A DNA stretch of 12,784 nucleotides from Clostridia bacterium (GCA_900768535.1 CAAGDE010000054.1:1-12784); one strand, 5' to 3'; counted from the stretch's first letter, positions 1 to 7,148 are shown. Program-made: numbers and translations. Notes: generated from the letters alone by a model not told the origin.

Positions 1-59
1 TCCTTCCGCTCCACCGCAATTCAGACGCTGTCTCTAAAGGCAACGGATTCACCGTAGCA

Positions 60-106
60 GCCTTCCCCCGGGTGGGGAAGGTGTCGCGCCAGCGACGGAT
101 GAGGGC
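60..106. repeat. REP-like intergenic palindromic element (double hairpin)
   Basis: Two hairpins lie side by side. The first pairs CCTTCCCC (61-68) with GGGGAAGG (74-81) around a 5-base loop. The second pairs GTCGC (83-87) with GCGAC (92-96) around GCCA, and is followed by GGATGAGGG. From memory, the pattern of a CCTTCCCC hairpin, a short variable GC hairpin and GGATGAGGG is a frequent extragenic repeat in gut Clostridia such as Faecalibacterium and relatives; I could not check this. Its role is unknown; an mRNA-end structure or a non-autonomous mobile repeat are the usual ideas. Confidence 0.65.
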
Positions 107-198
107 GAAATCGGCGAGTGGAACCACCTGCAATGCTTTTTCCCGGACGGTACGAATTGCCTTAGCTCCCCTGCGCCCCCCGCCGTCTGGATACCTAT

Positions 199-227
199 AT
201 TATACCAAACCCCGCCGGCAAAAGCAA
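199..227 (-). promoter_or_regulatory. Sigma-A promoter reading left, out of the window
   Basis: On the minus strand there is TTGCTT (222-227), a 17-base spacer and TATAAT (199-204). The -10 is perfect and the -35 matches 4 of 6 consensus bases. It would start a transcript near 192 that reads through the REP-like element and leaves the window, so a divergent gene probably starts to the left of position 1. Confidence 0.55.
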
Positions 228-280
228 GCGTTTTCGGGATTTTCAGCGTCTTTTTCTGTCAACATCATGCAATCTTCACA

Positions 281-309
281 TTGAAAGACTATACTCATCT
301 TAACAATAT
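281..309 (+). promoter_or_regulatory. Candidate promoter of the htrA-kinase operon
   Basis: Two weak readings are possible. TTGAAA (281-286) with a 17-base spacer and CAATAT (304-309) has a good -35 and a poor -10. TATACT (290-295) is a good -10 but has no -35 at the right distance. Either would give a leader of about 60-75 nt before the ATG at 373. The absence of a strong sigma-A site would fit a regulated promoter, for example one activated by the operon's own response regulator, but I see no clear direct repeats to prove that. Confidence 0.3.
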
Positions 310-372
310 GTGGGAAAGTGACCGGCGGCGGAGACCCGGCGGGCGGCTGCCCTTCAAAAAGGAGTACTTTTT

Positions 373-1695
373 ATGTTTGAAGATCGGAAACCTGACTGTA
401 TGAGCTTTGACTCCGGCTCCACGGGACAGAGCGGACAGCCCGGCGGACCCTACACATACAGCTACAGCTATCCGTCGCCGGGGGAGGATCCCGGACGCCA
501 GCCGCGCAAACCGGAGCGGCGGGGACCGGGGCTGTCGATTCTGACGGTCCTGCTGTGCGTCGTGCTGTCCTTTGCGGCAGGCGTCGGCGGAGCAACCATG
601 GCGTTTGACAGCCTCCGTCAGTCACTGGAGACGCAAAGCGGCGTCAAGGCACCCGATTCCGGCACCCTGCTCAACAAGGATCCCGAATCGATCCTGGATC
701 GGTCGGATACCGCATTTTCGCCCTACGGGTCGGCGGGAGAGGATGCATATTCCATTTCATCGGTCGCCCGGATGGTGCAGGATGCCGTGGTGGTAATCAA
801 TGTGGTCACCCCGACCGGAACCGGCGCGGGGAGCGGCGTGATCATCTCTGCGGACGGGTATATCCTGACCTGCAACCACGTGGTGGAAAACGCGAAAAAG
901 ATTTCGGTTACCGTCAACGGCTATGATACCGTTTACGGCGCGTCCACGGTGGGGACCGATGCCGCAACGGACCTGGCGGTGCTGAAAATCGCTCCGCAGA
1001 AATCCGAGCCGCTGACTGCCGCCACGCACGGGATCAGCGACAATCTGGTTGTGGGAGAGCGTGTGGTTGCCATCGGAAATCCGCTGGGCACGCTGGGCGG
1101 AACGGTGACGGACGGCATCATCAGTGCCAAGGCGCGGCGGGTGCAGACCGATAACGGCGTCATGACCCTGTTGCAGACCAATGCGGCGATCAACAGCGGG
1201 AACTCCGGCGGCGGACTGTTCAATCTCAAGGGCGAGCTGGTCGGCATTGTCAACGCAAAGTATGCAAAATCCGGTGTGGAGGGGCTGGCATTTGCGATCC
1301 CGATCGACACCGCGTATGAGGTGGAAAAGGATCTGATCCGGTACGGCTACGTCCAGGGCATTCCGGATATCGGCATCAGCTTCCTGGAGGTCAATCAGAG
1401 CAATCTGAAGTATTACAGCTGGCGCTACAAGCTGACGCAGGTCGGGCTGTATGTGGTGTCCTCCAAGTACTGCACCGAGCTGAAAAACCGCGACAGAATT
1501 CTGACGGTCAACAAAAAGACGGTCACGACCGAGGCGGAATACCAGGCGGCGGTGGCATCACTGAAGGCGGGGGATACCCTGACGGTGACCTATGCGCGGG
1601 ATTCCTCCGGCGAGGAGAAAACAGCCTCCTTCGTTATTCCGCAATATGTCCCCGACAACCTCGCAACGGGGACAAACGTTCAGTTTTCCGACTGA
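373..1695 (+). CDS. htrA: HtrA/DegP-type serine protease (S1C, membrane-anchored, one PDZ)
   Basis: Envelope quality-control protease, 440 residues. A Pro/Gly/Tyr-rich, probably cytoplasmic N-terminus (1-53) is followed by one transmembrane segment (about 54-78), so the protease domain lies outside the membrane. The trypsin-like triad is visible as His169 (TCNHVVENA), Asp200 (DAATDLAVLKI) and Ser278 (NSGNSGGGLFN). A single PDZ domain covers about 333-425 and is divergent: the usual GLxxGD loop reads ELKNRDRI. The start is backed by AAGGAG eight to nine bases upstream of ATG. Length and layout match Gram-positive HtrA/YyxA proteins. It sits 57 bp ahead of a two-component system, and in Firmicutes HtrA proteases are often controlled by such systems, so a role in sensing or repairing misfolded surface proteins is inferred. 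The family call is firm; the exact substrate is unknown. Confidence 0.93.
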   Translation: MFEDRKPDCMSFDSGSTGQSGQPGGPYTYSYSYPSPGEDPGRQPRKPERRGPGLSILTVLLCVVLSFAAGVGGATMAFDSLRQSLETQSGVKAPDSGTLLNKDPESILDRSDTAFSPYGSAGEDAYSISSVARMVQDAVVVINVVTPTGTGAGSGVIISADGYILTCNHVVENAKKISVTVNGYDTVYGASTVGTDAATDLAVLKIAPQKSEPLTAATHGISDNLVVGERVVAIGNPLGTLGGTVTDGIISAKARRVQTDNGVMTLLQTNAAINSGNSGGGLFNLKGELVGIVNAKYAKSGVEGLAFAIPIDTAYEVEKDLIRYGYVQGIPDIGISFLEVNQSNLKYYSWRYKLTQVGLYVVSSKYCTELKNRDRILTVNKKTVTTEAEYQAAVASLKAGDTLTVTYARDSSGEEKTASFVIPQYVPDNLATGTNVQFSD

Positions 1696-1752
1696 TACGA
1701 TCCTACAGACACAGGCAGCCAAAGAAAATAACAGAAAAGGCAGGACGGAATC

Positions 1753-2445
1753 ATGTATCATATTTTGGTCGTAGACGACGAAGCCCGGATCCGCGGCATC
1801 ATCCGCAAATATGCCGAGTTTGAAGGGCACGAGGTGACCGAGGCGGCGGACGGAATGCAGGCGGTTCTGCTGTGCCGCGCCAATACGTATGATATCATCA
1901 TTATGGATATCATGATGCCGGAGCTGGACGGCTTTTCGGCTTGCCGGGAGATCCGGAAGATCACCCAGACGCCGATCATCATGCTGTCGGCAAGAGGGGA
2001 GGAGTATGACCGCATCAACGGCTTTGAGGTCGGAATCGATGACTATGTGGTCAAGCCGTTTTCCCCGAAGGAGCTGATGCTCCGCGTGGATGCCATCATG
2101 AAGCGCGTGGCGAAAAAGGATCCCACTGCCGCCAACCAGCCGAATGTGGTGGTGGAGCTGGATCACGGCGGGCTGAAGGCGGATCTCACCGCACGGCTGG
2201 TCTACATTGACGGCGAGCGGGTGGAGATGTCGCCCAAGGAATACGATCTGTTCTTCTATCTGCTTTCCAACCGCAATATCGCGCTCTCCAGAGAGAAGCT
2301 GCTGTGCGAGGTCTGGGGCTACGATTTCTACGGCGATGCCCGGACGCTGGATACGCACATCAAGCTGCTCCGCAAGAGCCTGGGCAGGTACGCAAGCTAT
2401 ATCGTCACCCTGCGCGGGGTCGGATATCGGTTCGAGGGGGCATGA
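1753..2445 (+). CDS. OmpR/PhoB-family response regulator
   Basis: DNA-binding output protein of a two-component system, 230 residues. The receiver domain (about 1-120) has the acidic pair Asp8-Asp9, phosphoacceptor Asp52 in IIIMDIMMPELDG, the switch Ser79 and Lys101 in the KPF motif. The winged-helix domain (about 140-228) ends in the typical TLRGVGYRF wing. A GGACGGA-like ribosome site precedes the ATG. The stop overlaps the kinase start by ATGA (2442-2445), so the two are translationally coupled and form a cognate pair. It may regulate its own operon, including htrA, but target sites cannot be named from this window. The sequence is of the PhoP/WalR/ResD kind; I cannot assign a specific orthologue. 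Confidence 0.95.
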   Translation: MYHILVVDDEARIRGIIRKYAEFEGHEVTEAADGMQAVLLCRANTYDIIIMDIMMPELDGFSACREIRKITQTPIIMLSARGEEYDRINGFEVGIDDYVVKPFSPKELMLRVDAIMKRVAKKDPTAANQPNVVVELDHGGLKADLTARLVYIDGERVEMSPKEYDLFFYLLSNRNIALSREKLLCEVWGYDFYGDARTLDTHIKLLRKSLGRYASYIVTLRGVGYRFEGA

Positions 2446-3971
2446 GTACGCCGGACGTAAACGGAAAAAGGAAGCCGCGCGTCAGCCTGTGGGGCTATCT
2501 GACCCGTGCGATCCTCTGCTTTCTGGCATTCATCCTGCTGCTGTTCTGGCTGTTTGAGGTGGTGCTGATCAATGTGGTATACGAGCAGGTGCGGCGCAGG
2601 GATCTGCAGGCAGCCGGGGACCGGATGGTTGCCGCGGCGGGAAGCGATGCGCTGGCGGACACTGCCTTCCGCATGGCGGTGGACGAGCTGATTTCGGTCT
2701 CGGTCTACCGCATTGAAAGCGGTGCGGGGGAAAAGGTTCTGTCCCAAACCGCCGGAACGGGCGGAAACGGGCTCTTCGGCATCCCTGCGGAACGCATGGC
2801 GGAGCTTTACCGGCTCGCCGTGCAGGGAAACGGGCATTATGAAGCCAAGGTGACCTTCGGCGGCTATGAGATTACGCAGAATTTCTGGCAGGAGCTGACC
2901 GGAACCTGCGCCGAGGACGGCGTGACAACCGAGATGATGAGTCTCTTGTCGGTGCGCACCTGTACGGTACAGGATGCGCAGTATCTGATTCTGCTCAGCA
3001 CCTCCCTGGCGCCGCTGGAAGCCACGGTGCGCACCATTCAGCACCAGCTGTTCTGGCTGAGCCTGATCATGTTCCTGTCGGCGCTGTTCCTGACGCTGGT
3101 CGTCTCGCACCATATCACGAGACCGATCATCCGCATGAACGCGGCGGCAAAGCAGCTGGCATCGGGGAACTACAACGCGCCGTTTGAGGGGGAGCGAGGC
3201 TACCGCGAGACGCAGGAGCTTGCCGAATCCCTCAGCTTTGCGGCGCAGGAGCTGTCCCGCACCGACCGGCTGCAAAAGGAGCTGATTGCCAACATTTCGC
3301 ATGATCTGCGCACCCCGCTGACCCTCATCCGCGGGTACGGGGAGACCATGCGCGACATTCCCGGCGAGAATACGCCGGAGAATATTCAGGTTATCATCGA
3401 CGAGACCGAGCATCTGTCCGGACTGGTCAGCGATTTGCTGGATCTGTCCCGCATTCAGTCGGGAGTGCGCTGTCCCATCATGGAATTCTTTGATCTGACG
3501 GCGGCAATCCGTGAGGTGCTCACGCGCTATGAGGCGTTCACGAAAGCGCAGGGGTATACCGTCCGGCTGGAATGCGACCGCGAGGTGCCGGTGTTCGCGG
3601 ATCGGGGGATGATCCTGCAGGTGGTGTACAACCTGATCAATAACGCCATCAACTACACCGGCGAGGATCTGACCGTGACCGTGCGGCAGAAGACCGACGG
3701 CGGGAAGGTGCGGATTGAAGTCTGCGACACCGGTGCGGGCATTGCAAAGGATGAGATCCCGCTGATCTGGAACCGGTATTACAAGGTGGATAAGGTTCAC
3801 CGCATTGCACGCGTCGGTTCGGGGCTGGGGCTCTCCATTGCCAAGGAGATCCTGGAGGTTCACAACGCGGCGTACGGTGTGGAAAGCGAATTGGGACACG
3901 GTTCGGTCTTCTGGTTTGAACTGCCGGTATCGGCACCGCCGGAGAGCGCCGGAGGGGGAGTGGGAGAATGA
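2442..3971 (+). CDS. Sensor histidine kinase, HAMP type
   Basis: Membrane sensor kinase of 509 residues. I chose the ATG at 2442 over a longer frame from 2304, because it overlaps the regulator's stop as ATGA and gives a normal N-terminus: a short basic segment, then TM1 (about 19-46). An extracytoplasmic sensor domain (about 47-200) contains two Cys (156, 174) that could form a disulfide. TM2 is about 202-222 and HAMP about 223-275. The H-box is NISHDLRTPLT with phospho-His287. The ATPase domain has the N-box NLINNAINYT (397-406), G1 DTGAGI (429-434) and G2 GSGLGLSIAKEI (459-470). The C-terminus is a short Pro/Gly tail. Architecture is like PhoR/WalK/ResE but lacks an obvious PAS domain. The signal is not predictable; coupling to HtrA suggests an envelope signal. 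The stop overlaps the next gene by ATGA. Confidence 0.94.
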   Translation: MSTPDVNGKRKPRVSLWGYLTRAILCFLAFILLLFWLFEVVLINVVYEQVRRRDLQAAGDRMVAAAGSDALADTAFRMAVDELISVSVYRIESGAGEKVLSQTAGTGGNGLFGIPAERMAELYRLAVQGNGHYEAKVTFGGYEITQNFWQELTGTCAEDGVTTEMMSLLSVRTCTVQDAQYLILLSTSLAPLEATVRTIQHQLFWLSLIMFLSALFLTLVVSHHITRPIIRMNAAAKQLASGNYNAPFEGERGYRETQELAESLSFAAQELSRTDRLQKELIANISHDLRTPLTLIRGYGETMRDIPGENTPENIQVIIDETEHLSGLVSDLLDLSRIQSGVRCPIMEFFDLTAAIREVLTRYEAFTKAQGYTVRLECDREVPVFADRGMILQVVYNLINNAINYTGEDLTVTVRQKTDGGKVRIEVCDTGAGIAKDEIPLIWNRYYKVDKVHRIARVGSGLGLSIAKEILEVHNAAYGVESELGHGSVFWFELPVSAPPESAGGGVGE

Positions 3972-4795
3972 CGGCAAGGACGGAGGCTTTGCTCCGGTGC
4001 CCGGTTTGCGGAGCGCCGTTTGCACGGACGGCGGACGGGAAAAGCGTGCTCTGCCTCGGAGACGGGCGGCATTGCTTTGATTATTCGAAAAGCGGGTATC
4101 TCAATTTCTCCCGTGACGGGAAAACCGGTGACGCGAAGGCGGCGGTGCGGGCAAGGAGCACGTTCCTCTCCGCCGGGTACTATCAGCCGCTGTGTGACCG
4201 GGTGGATGCCGTTCTCTCGGAAACGGGCGCCGGCACCGTGCTGGACGCCGGCTGCGGGGAAGGGTACTACACCAACCGGATTGCGCCGGGACGCACCGTT
4301 CTCGGCGCGGATCTGTCGCGGGACGGAATCGACCGTGCCGCCAGGGAAGCCAGGCGGTCGGACAGCGGCGCGGGCTTTGCGGTGTGCAGTCTGTTTGCGG
4401 TGCCGGTGGCGGATGGCTGCTTTGACGCGGTGATCAACCTGTTTGCCCCCTGCGCGGAGGCGGAATTCTGCCGGGTGCTGAAGCCGGGCGGGTACCTGCT
4501 TCTGGTCGGTGCGGGGGTGCGTCACCTGATGGGGCTGAAGCAGGTGCTGTATGACGAGCCCAGGGAGAACCCCGGACGCGCCGATCTGCCGGTCGGGATG
4601 ACCCTTGTGCGGCGGGAGCGGCTGGAGGGGGAGATGACGGTTGCGGGACAGGAGATGATCGATGCCCTGTTTTCCATGACCCCCTACTATTGGCGGACCT
4701 GTGAGCACGACCGCGGGAAAATCCGCGGACTGACGGAGCTGAAAACGGCGTATGATTTTGACATTTTTCTTTATCGAAAGGACTGTGAAGGATGA
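3968..4795 (+). CDS. rlmA: RlmA-like 23S rRNA (guanine-N1) methyltransferase
   Basis: SAM-dependent methyltransferase of 275 residues. The N-terminal zinc knuckle is Cys11-x2-Cys14, Cys29 and His35, followed by CFDYSKSGYLNFS, the RlmA family signature (compare the family pattern HxFDxxxxGYxNL). A Rossmann fold begins with motif I VLDAGCGEGYY (91-101). RlmA proteins methylate N1 of G745 (Gram-negative, RlmA-I) or G748 (Gram-positive, RlmA-II/TlrB) in 23S rRNA hairpin 35, near the peptide exit tunnel; the second form can affect macrolide sensitivity. Which base this protein targets cannot be read from sequence, though a Firmicute host makes G748 likelier. It is coupled by ATGA overlaps on both sides, to the kinase and to the glycosyltransferase. 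The functional link to the signalling genes is unclear and may be only co-expression. Confidence 0.85.
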   Translation: MTARTEALLRCPVCGAPFARTADGKSVLCLGDGRHCFDYSKSGYLNFSRDGKTGDAKAAVRARSTFLSAGYYQPLCDRVDAVLSETGAGTVLDAGCGEGYYTNRIAPGRTVLGADLSRDGIDRAAREARRSDSGAGFAVCSLFAVPVADGCFDAVINLFAPCAEAEFCRVLKPGGYLLLVGAGVRHLMGLKQVLYDEPRENPGRADLPVGMTLVRRERLEGEMTVAGQEMIDALFSMTPYYWRTCEHDRGKIRGLTELKTAYDFDIFLYRKDCEG

Positions 4796-5538
4796 AGATA
4801 TCGGTTTGCATCCCGATGTACAACGAAGGCAGGATCATTGCGGACACGGCAAGGACGCTGACGGAGGCGCTGGACCGGGATTTCGGGGAGGACTATGAGC
4901 TGCTGTTCAGCGATGACGGCAGTACGGACGGCTCCGGGGATACCGTGCGGTCGCTGGCACTTCCGCGCGTGCGTGTGGTCGGATATGAGACCAACCGCGG
5001 GAAGGGGTGCGCCGTCCGGACGGCTATGCTGGAAGCCGCGGGGGACTATGTGCTGTTCACTGATGCGGATCTGGCATACGGAACCGATGTGGTAAAGCGG
5101 GCGGTCGATGCCTTCGTGCAGCATCCGGAAAGCGACCTGGTCATCGGGTCCAGGAATCTTGACCGGGACGGGTACGAGGGGTATACGTTCCTGCGGAAGC
5201 TCGCGTCAAAGACCTATATCCGCGTGCTTTGCCTGATCGGCGGGTTCCGGCTGTCGGATTCGCAGTGCGGCTGTAAGGCATTTACCGGTCGGGCGGCAAA
5301 GGAAATCTTCCGCCGGTGCGAAACGGACGGCTTTGCGTTTGATTTCGAGGCGCTGATGTGGGCGGACCGACTGGGATACCGCATCACGGAAATGCCGGTG
5401 AAGGTCATCAACCACAGGGAATCCAAGATCCGGCTTCTGCGGGACACCGTCCGGATGCTGACGGATCTCAGCCGCATCAAGCGGAGGGTCCGGAAGCGGG
5501 CGAAGGAAGAAAAAAAGAAGAATATCCGAAAGGGATGA
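4792..5538 (+). CDS. Family 2 glycosyltransferase, Alg5/dolichyl-phosphate-glucosyltransferase-like
   Basis: GT-A fold glycosyltransferase of 248 residues. It opens with SVCIPMYNEGRII, typical of polyprenyl/dolichyl-phosphate sugar transferases, then DDGSTDGS (41-48) for the nucleotide-sugar, and the metal-binding DAD at 91-93 in FTDADLAYG. SDSQCGCKAF (around 155-165) resembles the acceptor-side motif of Alg5-like enzymes. No transmembrane segment is present, unlike many undecaprenyl-phosphate transferases; instead the tail is strongly basic (RIKRRVRKRAKEEKKK), which could bind acidic membrane lipids. A likely role is loading a sugar onto an undecaprenyl-phosphate carrier for cell-wall glycan or protein decoration, but donor and acceptor are unknown. 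The start overlaps the methyltransferase stop by ATGA and the operon ends at a hairpin terminator 12 bp downstream. Confidence 0.88.
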   Translation: MKISVCIPMYNEGRIIADTARTLTEALDRDFGEDYELLFSDDGSTDGSGDTVRSLALPRVRVVGYETNRGKGCAVRTAMLEAAGDYVLFTDADLAYGTDVVKRAVDAFVQHPESDLVIGSRNLDRDGYEGYTFLRKLASKTYIRVLCLIGGFRLSDSQCGCKAFTGRAAKEIFRRCETDGFAFDFEALMWADRLGYRITEMPVKVINHRESKIRLLRDTVRMLTDLSRIKRRVRKRAKEEKKKNIRKG

Positions 5539-5550
5539 TTCTTCCGATGC

Positions 5551-5582
5551 AATCTGGCACCCGCCGCGGGTGCCAGATTTTC
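5551..5582 (+). terminator. Rho-independent terminator of the htrA operon
   Basis: Perfect 12-bp stem: AATCTGGCACCC (5551-5562) pairs with GGGTGCCAGATT (5568-5579) around the loop GCCGC, followed by a short T run. It lies 12 bp after the glycosyltransferase stop, between convergent operons. The stem could also slow minus-strand transcripts from perR, but the T run is on the plus-strand side only. Confidence 0.88.
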
Positions 5583-5615
5583 GTATTTGCCGTGTGCGGC
5601 GGAGGATTGACGGAT

Positions 5616-6098
5616 TCAGCGATCCGTTTTTTTTCTTTCCGTAAAGGTGGGGACGGGTCCGAGGGGGATCGGGCGCGCCCGGGGATGCACGTACACCGGG
5701 TCCGGAAGCGGGCGGATCTCGTTGCTCTGACACATAGGGCAAATCCCCTCAAAGATCAGACGGTGGCGGGCAATGTGATACCCTGTTTTGCCGGCGATTT
5801 CGTCATCCAGGCAATCCTTATACGGGTAAGGGGCATCCGTGACCTGTTTACAGCTGACGCAAAACAGATGGTAGTGCAGATCGGTACGCAGGTCGTAACG
5901 GTCGGCGCCCGGCACCCGGACATGGCAGATCTCCCCCTCCTCACACAGAAGGTTCAGATTGCGGTAGACCGTTCCGCGGCTGATGTGCGGGTCAACGGCA
6001 AGGACGTCATCGAAAATCTGATCCGCCGTCGGATGGTCGCATCGGGACCGCACTGCGTGAAGCACCGACCGGCGCTGCTTGGTTTCTCTTCTGATCAT
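5616..6098 (-). CDS. perR: PerR-like Fur-family peroxide-sensing repressor
   Basis: Metal-dependent repressor of 160 residues. The start at 6098 has GGAGGA just upstream; a longer frame to 6296 only adds sequence overlapping the previous gene. The structural zinc site is Cys80-x2-Cys83 and Cys120-x2-Cys123. The regulatory metal site matches PerR rather than Fur: His22 (DHPTAD), Asp69 (RYDL), His75 and His77 (LHYH) and Asp88, with almost the same spacing as B. subtilis His37, Asp85, His91, His93, Asp104. Compared with that protein it lacks about 14 N-terminal residues. It also carries an unusual Pro/Arg-rich tail of roughly 35 residues after the second zinc pair. It is the last gene of the rbr-sor-perR operon, so it probably represses its own operon together with its targets. 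Peroxide sensing is inferred from residues, not shown. Confidence 0.9.
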   Translation of the reverse strand: MIRRETKQRRSVLHAVRSRCDHPTADQIFDDVLAVDPHISRGTVYRNLNLLCEEGEICHVRVPGADRYDLRTDLHYHLFCVSCKQVTDAPYPYKDCLDDEIAGKTGYHIARHRLIFEGICPMCQSNEIRPLPDPVYVHPRARPIPLGPVPTFTERKKTDR

Positions 6099-6139
6099 TC
6101 TTCCTCCGTTCTGCAGTGGCGGGCAGGCACCGTATGCGG

Positions 6140-6523
6140 TTACTGACCGCTTGTCTCCCACAGCCCGTGCAGGTTGCAGTAAGCGTACACCGCCTCCACC
6201 CGGTCCCCCTCGCTGATGGCAAAGGAAACGCCGGGCTTTCCCGCGGGGTTTAATTCCTTCCGCTGATTTCCGTATTTTGTCTGCAGGGAGATCCACGCAA
6301 TGTGATGCTCTCCGTACATCGGATGCGGGACGGAGCCGACATCAACCGTGACGGTTCCGTCTTTTACGGTGAATACCGGCAGGTGTTTTTCAAGAGAGGC
6401 ATCAACGGCGCCGGGGATGACTTCCTCCATGACCTCTCCGCAGCAGACCACGGGAACGCCGCTTTCCTTTACGAACGCGATCATATTTCCGCAGTGCCTA
6501 CAGGTAAAAAATCTCTGTTCCAT
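6140..6523 (-). CDS. dfx: Superoxide reductase (desulfoferrodoxin, 2Fe type)
   Basis: Reduces superoxide to hydrogen peroxide without making oxygen, a standard anaerobe defence. The protein has 127 residues. The N-terminal desulforedoxin-like domain has Cys8-x2-Cys11 and the adjacent pair Cys27-Cys28, which bind the electron-relay iron. The catalytic domain has the FeN4S ligands His47 (EKHLPVF), His67 and His73 (HPMYGEHHIAW), Cys116 and His119 (YCNLHGLW). All expected ligands are present and length is normal. The start is supported by AAGGAG upstream of ATG. It sits 32 bp downstream of rubrerythrin, so the peroxide it makes can be removed by the neighbour enzyme, and the pair is co-transcribed with the PerR-like regulator. 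Confidence 0.96.
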   Translation of the reverse strand: MEQRFFTCRHCGNMIAFVKESGVPVVCCGEVMEEVIPGAVDASLEKHLPVFTVKDGTVTVDVGSVPHPMYGEHHIAWISLQTKYGNQRKELNPAGKPGVSFAISEGDRVEAVYAYCNLHGLWETSGQ

Positions 6524-6555
6524 TGACTTTCTCCTTTCTTCCCGTTACGGTGTGC

Positions 6556-7101
6556 TCAGTAGTTTTCCGCGTGGATTTCGAAGTAGCTCTGCGGATGATT
6601 GCAGGTCGGGCATACCTCCGGGGCACCTGTTCCTACAACGATATGTCCGCAGTTGCGGCATTCCCAGACCCGGATCTCGCACTTTTCGAAAACCTCACCG
6701 GTCTTTACATTGCGAAGCAGGGCACGGAAGCATTGCTCATGGCGCTTTTCGATTGCGGCGACAAGGCGGAATTTTGTCGCAAGCTCGTCAAAGCCCTCCT
6801 CCTCGGCTGTCCTGGCAAAACTCTCGTACATATCCGTCCATTCGTAATTTTCGCCCTCTGCCGCGGCGGCAAGGTTTTCAGCCGTGTCGCCGATGCCGCA
6901 AAGCTCCCGGAACCAGAGCTTGGCGTGCTCTTTTTCGTTTTCCGCCGTTTTCAGAAACAGGGCGGATATCTGCTCGAAGCCCTGCTTTCGGGCGACCGAG
7001 GCAAAATAGGTATACTTGTTCCTTGCCTGCGATTCTCCCGAAAAAGCCTGCCAAAGGTTCTTTTCGGTTTGTGTTCCGGCATACCGGTTCTCTGTACGCA
7101 T
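6556..7101 (-). CDS. rbr: Rubrerythrin, NADH-linked peroxide reductase
   Basis: Non-heme diiron peroxidase of 181 residues in the cytoplasm. The ferritin-like four-helix domain (about 1-140) carries ligands Glu23 (FSGES), Glu56-x2-His59 (ENEKEH) and Glu118-x2-His121 (EKRHEQ). The C-terminal rubredoxin domain binds iron through Cys148-x2-Cys151 and Cys164-x2-Cys167. A GGGA/AGGA ribosome site precedes the ATG at 7101. It is the first gene of the minus-strand operon, about 40 nt downstream of the transcription start predicted from the promoter at 7149-7177. It reduces hydrogen peroxide, including that released by the superoxide reductase next door. Electron donor (rubredoxin or an NADH oxidoreductase) is not encoded in the window. 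Confidence 0.96.
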   Translation of the reverse strand: MRTENRYAGTQTEKNLWQAFSGESQARNKYTYFASVARKQGFEQISALFLKTAENEKEHAKLWFRELCGIGDTAENLAAAAEGENYEWTDMYESFARTAEEEGFDELATKFRLVAAIEKRHEQCFRALLRNVKTGEVFEKCEIRVWECRNCGHIVVGTGAPEVCPTCNHPQSYFEIHAENY

Positions 7102-7123
7102 GGTCCTGTCCCTCTTTTCTTTT

Positions 7124-7148
7124 GTTATTAGGATAAGCTCCCAATAAC
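7124..7148 (-). promoter_or_regulatory. Palindromic operator candidate over the rbr transcription start
   Basis: Imperfect 25-bp palindrome: GTTATTAGGA (7124-7133), 5-base spacer, TCCCAATAAC (7139-7148); 9 of 10 positions pair. It abuts the -10 box and covers the predicted start of transcription, an ideal place for a repressor. The PerR-like protein encoded at the end of the same operon is the obvious candidate, although the sequence is not a good match to the B. subtilis Per box (TTATAATNATTATAA). It could also act as a 5' hairpin in the mRNA. Confidence 0.55.

Larger units (their letters stand above)
1..372. other. Non-coding upstream region
   Basis: No open reading frame here has a Shine-Dalgarno site or a recognisable product; the one long frame (72-284) runs through the palindromic repeat. 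The stretch holds the repeat at 60-106, a leftward promoter at 199-227 and a weak rightward promoter candidate near 281-309. A short inverted pair, GCAATTC at 16-22 and GAATTGC at 154-160, brackets the repeat and could mark the ends of a small mobile repeat unit, but seven bases is too short to be sure. Confidence 0.6.

Noticed and set aside
72..284. Open frame of 70 codons at the left edge
   Set aside because: It reads through the palindromic repeat and the leftward promoter, has no ribosome site and is Arg/Ser-rich without features.
2304..2441. Upstream start for the sensor kinase
   Set aside because: It would overlap the response regulator by 142 bases and add an Arg/Pro-rich shadow peptide; the ATG in the ATGA overlap gives a normal kinase N-terminus.
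2397..4025. Long minus-strand open frame (542 codons) opposite the sensor kinase
   Set aside because: Antisense shadow of a clear histidine kinase; the translation is low-complexity His/Gln/Arg-rich with no motif.
5589..5600. Small hairpin GCCG-TGTG-CGGC as a terminator for perR
   Set aside because: Only four base pairs and no T run on the minus strand; too weak to call.
6099..6296. Longer N-terminus for the PerR-like protein
   Set aside because: It would overlap the end of the superoxide reductase gene, resembles no Fur-family sequence, and the ATG at 6098 has a good ribosome site.
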